A stretch of DNA of 64,000 nt, from the NCBI GenBank assembly GCA_949358305.1, contig OX442318.1:544501-608500 (forward strand). The letters are read 5' to 3'. How positions within the stretch are numbered: position 1 is the first letter of the stretch; the number at the start of each line of letters is the position of its first letter. The notes beneath the pieces were generated by a model. The model was not told the origin of the DNA. It did not search any database and worked only from the letters and a program-made list of their open reading frames with translations. The stretch comes from Strigamia acuminata (taxonomy: Eukaryota; Arthropoda; Chilopoda; Geophilomorpha; Linotaeniidae). Of the stretch, positions 59,319 to 64,000 are shown one piece after another. The translations under genes and the position numbers were made by a program.

Positions 59319-60286
59319 CTAAGATGCGCTGGCGTTGCTGTTTGCGCCGCCCGATTTGCTCTGGTTGCTGTTGGACTGCGAGTTGCCTTTGCATCGTTCT
59401 TCGTCTTGCCATTTGTCCTGCGAGCGGCGTCTCGCGTTCATGAAGAAATTTCCTACCGTGGACAGTTCGAGGCCTAGTTGTTGGGAAATGGTCATCTGCA
59501 TCTCTTTCGAAGGGCGCTTCGTTTCCTGTTGGGAGGAAAAAGGTATGCAACAATGTTTAAAAACGCAATAAATTAAAAATTGAGTTGTCAAAAGTTGTAA
59601 ACGATCAAAAAATGAATTTTTTTTTCACAAAAAAAGCTCAAAATTTGATGTTTTTTGGCTTTTTCGACAAAAAAAAGGCTCAAAATGTGATGTTTAAGGT
59701 AAAAAAAGGTGTAAAATTTTGTGTTTTGGGGTTTTTTCTATACTAATAAAGGCCCAAAGTGTTAAGTTTTGGAGCTTTTTTCCATAAAAAAGCGCAAAAT
59801 TTGGGCTTTTGTTACTAAAAAGAGTTGAAAGTTGTACGGTTTTATCATTCTAAGATGTAAAATTTTACATTTTTGGCCCAAAATTTGATGTTTTGGGTTT
59901 TTCTACAAAAAAAAACTCTAAATTTGATGTGTAAGGTCAAAAAGCGTGTAAAATTTTATGTTTTGGTGCTTTTTCTACAAATAAAGGCCCAAAGTGTTCA
60001 GTTTTGGAGCTTCTTTCCATAAAAAAGCGCAAAGTTTGCTGTTCTTGGGCTTTCGCCACCAAAAAGAGTTGAAAGTTGTCCCGTTTTATGGATTTAAAGT
60101 GTAAAATTTCGTATTTTTGGCCTAAGATTGCAAATTGATGCGTTTGTTCAAAGAATAGTGCTTGGTACCGTACCTTAAAGATGGCCTGCAGGGTACGGCG
60201 CTGCAAATCCGTAAAAACCAAACGCGGCTTCTTGGGCGCAGGCGGTTGCTCTGGACTGGTCTGCTGCTCCTCTTTCCTCTTGCAGG
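59319..60286 (-). CDS. onecut: Onecut/HNF6-type homeodomain transcription factor (3' exons only)
   Basis: Onecut proteins are CUT-homeodomain transcription factors acting in neural and liver-type differentiation. Only the last two exons are here: 60174-60286 and 59319-59525. The first begins after the family junction (CKRKE...) and contains KKPRLVFTDLQRRTLQAIFK; the second contains KRPSKEMQMTISQQLGLELS and NFFMNARRRSQDKWQDE, then a Ser/Asn/Gln-rich tail of about 28 residues. Together they form a complete atypical Onecut homeodomain. The recognition helix has STVGNFFMNARRR where vertebrates have STVSNFF, a Ser-to-Gly change. The incoming phase (2 nt before TGC) requires an upstream exon. I do not find the CUT domain in the window, so the intron is at least 3.7 kb. 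Confidence 0.93.
59590..60120. repeat. Degenerate repeats in the last Onecut intron
   Basis: Imperfect copies built from caaaatttgatgtttt, aaaaaaggcccaaagtgtt and tttttctaca, including a roughly 250-bp duplicated block (about 59700-59830 against about 59940-60065). Confidence 0.8.
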
Positions 60287-63200
60287 CTGCGAAGAAGACG
60301 AAAGAAAACACGTTAAAAGCGGCGCTAAGACGCAAAACACTGTTGGCACGACACCGAAACACGTGTAAAGCGTAACCCCCCGACGCATTATCGTACGTCG
60401 GACGGCTAACAACTAATACTTAAATTGTTAGTACGGAAGTGGAAAGGGACATTCGATTTCATTTCTCCCTCCGAGTGACAAGTGGAGCAACGCAACTCGG
60501 GCCCCGAGTGCCCAACTAACTCGTTAGGCCCGAGCGAGAAGCGTAAAGCGCGAAAAGTGCGAGTCGCTTGAATTAGGTGGCGTGTGCAAATGCAAAGACG
60601 ACACCTGTCGCCTCGGGACGAGTTCGCACGGAGCCCGACACACTTGGGAACGCGACCAGGTGGAGCCGGGAGGAAGGAGGGATCTCTGTGCGCTCACTCG
60701 CTAGTTTGAGAGAGAGATTCGAGGACCCCAACACATGGTGATCATTGATTAGGTTTATTTTTTTCGGGACACACCTGCACGTGGACAGCCCGGAGCAACG
60801 AGTAAGTGCGGGGGCGGAGCTGCGTTGAGTTTGAGGTGAGGCGAGGTGGGATGGGGTGGGGAGGGGGGGCGGTAGGGGGGCGCGTCTGATTATCGGCGTG
60901 TGCGCGCGCGCTCTGGTCGCGTGTTTACATTGGCCAATTGATCGCGAACCGGCTAATGGAAGCGTGTCAGCTGCACGCGCAGACGCACTCGAGGCCCCCT
61001 ATACCTTCTCATCCCCTAGACCGAACCCCCTTCCACCCACTGCTCTGGCAAACCCCTTGGACGCGCGCGCTCCCTCGCACTTCACCGTTCATGCGGCGGA
61101 GAGAGAAGAGAGACTCAGAGAGAGAGAGAAAGAGAGAGACATGGAGTGGCCGACATCGAAACAAACGGACGCCATGCAACAGGGCGGCAGGAAGGGGGAA
61201 AGGGGGTTTGTCAACATCAATTACAACCCGCTTTTTATTTATTTCTAATGTACAATATATATATATATATATATAGAATTTTTTTTTTTTTTTTTTTTTA
61301 ATTTTTTTAAATTTAATTTTAATTTTTTTATATGTTTAAATTGAAAAAAGTAATGTTTGGTCATGCACGAGACAACAACTCACTGGGCGTGGAGCTTCCT
61401 CCTCTTTGATTGAACCAGCTTTGAGACTGCTCTTTGGTTTACATTGCGCATCTGACACTCTGCAATGAAAACAACAGAGCAACGTCTTAATAAAACCAAG
61501 ATGGCAACGTAAAACCCCCCAAACTCCCTCAAAACTATGAATCAATCGAGTTAGAACAGTTAGAACAAATGACAAATTGTGAAAGTTTCTTTTCTTTCTT
61601 TCTCTCTCTTTTCTTTTCTTTTCTTTTCATTCGTCCCGTACACTTTGGTAATGTTTACGAGCGCCGATTCGATTCTTTTTGTTTGGTAAGGGGTGAAATG
61701 GAGACTTACGACTCGTGGAACCTCGCTCGGGGCGTCTTAGCGGGAATCGATAGACCCGTCGGCGTTCGAACCGACCGCCAACCAATGAGCAACTCGCAAC
61801 GACCTCCTCCACATTGCGTTTGAGTTGTGAACAGCTCCCCCACACACCCCCGCACCCCCACACATCCTATTCTGCCACAACTCCCATCGACTCCGCCCAC
61901 TCTTCCTTCGTTTCTTCCTTCGTTGCCCCTTTGGACACTTTTTACCCGCGGTGCAGGCGCCCACGCAACACTCGCCGGCCACTCTTCGCACTCGCGGTTG
62001 GGTCGCCGAGGTCGCGCTTCCACGACCAACGTCGTCGCGTGTCCCGAGGAAGTTGACGCGTTGCTCCGTCCCGGGGGAGCCGGGGTCGCAGGTGACGTCC
62101 GAACGCGACCAAGCACGAATCGCCCGAGTCAACTTTGACGTCGTCCTGGGAGTCGCCACTCGCGATCTCCTTCTGTTTTTCTTCTTCTTCTTCTTCTTCT
62201 CTCCAATTGCGGACGTTCCGAATAAAATAAAGAAAGAAACTTGTTTTATTGTCTTCAGTCGGGCGTTGTTGTTTGTCCGTTGGCAAGCGAGCGTTTGGCG
62301 TTTGGCGTGATGGAGAGAGAAGAAGTGATCAATTTGTTGTCGATCAATTTGTCGTTGGCGTCGGTGGAGGTTAAGGGCGTTTGTTGCGCGCCAAACGGCG
62401 ACGCTGTTTCCATCTTGATTGTTTAGCTCTTCGTCTTGATCGAAGGGGACTGGCGCGAATGGATCCGCGGGGCAATTTGTTCATTAGCGAGTGAGAGAGT
62501 GAGAATGTCTCGGGACGCTGTGCAGCAGGCGCCATTTCTCACGGGGGAAAGAGAGGGTCAACGGAATTTGATTCTCGAACCGATGGCGGCAGTTGACAAT
62601 TTGAACACGTGATTTGACACCTCCAATCTGATTAAGAGCGGAAGAATGGGCCAATACCGACACTGGCTGCAGCGAGCATCGCGGCCCCTGGAGACGGGCA
62701 AAGGGGCTCCATTCAAGTGCACGCGGAGTGCAAACACGTGGCCGTCCCTCGGGGAAACGAACGCAGGTCCACTCTCCTCCCGAGGGTATCGCTCGGATGG
62801 GGGTCTGCGGGGCCCAGATAGGGAGGGGGACAAAAATCCAGTGGGAAACGAGTCGTGCACAAACGGACAGACGCTCCACTAACGCATTTAGAGGTGCGGG
62901 TGCCACTGTTTGCTCGTGGGCCGCACAAGGCTCCCCAATCAGCCGCCCACCCGTCCAGCCTCGGGTGCCGAGCACACTTGATTAGTACAATGAAGGATAG
63001 AAGGATAGAAGGAGGGTGGCCATCTTTAGTGCTTTGGTTTGGTTTGGTTGGCTTCTTGCTTGCTTGTTGATAGTGATGGCCGAGACGGAGACGGAGACCG
63101 AGACCGAGAGCGGCATGCAAACGAGGCTGGGGCTGGGTGAGGGGGTGAGGGTGGGGATCCCACAAAGTGAATATCAATGAGGGAGTCATTAGGGAAGGGA

Positions 63201-64000
63201 AAGGCATTTTGGCCGAAAGAAAGAACGTCCATCACGTGAAGAGCGGTGCGTGCCACCCTCAGGCGGTCGCGGTCGTCGATAGACAGCGACAGCGTTTGGT
63301 ATTGATTGCTTGACCCATTCGTTTTCCGCTCAAACTTTGTTTGCAGCGAGTTGTGGCTCGGCTTGGCTGGGCTCGCACTTGCTCGTTGGCAACAAGTGGT
63401 TTTCGTCTTGTGCCGGCCGGGCGCATTCATTCTCTTCGCTTCGCGTCTTTTCGCTCTTCTTTTTCGTTGTAATTTTTCACTTTTCTCGTCTGTTTCGTTT
63501 TGGTTCGTGGTTCGAAGATGTCCCTCGTTTTTGCGGGCTGTGGGACGACTTCCGTGTGAGTTTCGTTCGTGCATTCACGTTTAATATTACAACAATCTGT
63601 GAGTGTCTTATACATGTGGTCCCCTTGTAAGTGTTGGTGTCCTGTGCGGTTGCACCACTCGGTCCTACCTTGAGCCGGCCCTCACTCCTAGTTCGGTGCG
63701 ACGACTTTCTTGAAAAGCGCGTCGAGGTTGGTGCCAGATTGCACTCATTTGGCGTTGGATGTTCAACGGTGCATTTCCTCTTCTTGATTTTGCTTCATCC
63801 TCGTCTCGGTCACCTTCGTTTCGTTACGAGTTTCTTTTCTTTTTCTTTTCTTTAATTTTGTTTCTTTCTTCCATTTTTCTATATTATAAGTTCGATCAGT
63901 CGAGCGTTTCATTTGCCTCGGAAAACGCCGCGTTGGGCGGTAACGGCAGATCGGAGCAGTCGATCGATGCCAATTTGTTGCGATATAATACATGATGGAT
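60287..64000. other. Probable Onecut upstream intron
   Basis: No CUT domain or other convincing exon. Contains a GA-rich run at about 61100-61140, an AT microsatellite and T-run at about 61255-61320, a CTT run at about 62180-62200 and several GC-rich patches. Many mutually overlapping frames here are compositional. A splice-flanked segment at 61384-61459 was considered and not accepted. Confidence 0.4.

Noticed and set aside
61384-61459. Possible - strand exon with good acceptor (ttgcag) and donor (gtgagt)
   Set aside because: It is 76 nt, so it cannot be inserted between Onecut exons without a frameshift, and none of its three translations resembles a CUT domain or other known sequence.
60856-63995. 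Numerous overlapping frames of 60-180 residues on both strands at the right end
   Set aside because: Compositional artefacts of GC-rich, purine- or pyrimidine-rich sequence; no domain or consistent splice structure.

Overview
This is nuclear DNA from an animal, most likely an arthropod. Every recognisable gene is split by GT-AG introns (37 nt to 5.3 kb), and the products are core metazoan proteins: MED6, midnolin, WDR18, RNF11, COA1, SHOC2, RpL32, Pur-alpha, CDC50/TMEM30, BICRA/GLTSCR1 and a Onecut homeodomain protein. RpL32 and Pur-alpha look insect- or crustacean-like. The species and order cannot be fixed from the sequence. Introns and spacers are AT-rich; exons are GC-richer.

Layout, with strand. 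0.25-1 kb: intronless MED6 (+). 1.2-6.4 kb: an 11-exon membrane protein with two DOMON domains and EGF-like modules (-). 7.6-11.4 kb: midnolin (-). 12.1-12.5 kb: a doubtful small ORF (+). 12.6-14.8 kb: WDR18 (-). 15.6-16.9 kb: RNF11 (-). 17.6-18.1 kb: COA1 (-). 19.2-28.1 kb: SHOC2 (+), with a 5.3-kb first intron carrying hAT-like MITEs. 29.1-29.6 kb: RpL32 (+). 29.7-30.8 kb: an unrecognised five-exon gene (-). 31.4-37.0 kb: Pur-alpha (+), with a tandemly duplicated 103-nt exon. 39.2-40.9 kb: an unrecognised seven-exon gene (-). 40.94-43.40 kb: a fold-back transposable element between two head-to-head genes. 43.6-45.4 kb: TMEM30/CDC50 (+). 45.7-46.0 kb: a small hypothetical ORF (-). 47.8-55.5 kb: BICRA (+). 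59.3-60.3 kb: the last two exons of a Onecut gene (-), whose CUT-domain exon must lie beyond the window.

The genes are unrelated housekeeping, signalling and transcription functions (Mediator, BAF-type chromatin remodelling, RAS-MAPK scaffolding, ribosome biogenesis, phospholipid flipping, COX assembly). They share a neighbourhood, not a pathway. Gene pairs alternate between head-to-head spacers, which are likely shared promoters, and short convergent 3' ends.

The points most worth follow-up are these. (1) Pur-alpha has two adjacent, equal-length, phase-identical versions of one exon, which reading frame forces to be mutually exclusive. (2) A 2.46-kb fold-back element has an 8-bp target duplication, short-tandem-repeat inverted ends, an inner palindrome and a 19-20-bp satellite core. 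(3) Most longer introns carry their own minisatellite. The unit lengths cluster near 20, 30, 41 and 61 bp, close to multiples of a helical turn, and the units are built from alternating A- and T-runs. This resembles, by analogy only, the periodic A/T clusters of nematode germline introns.
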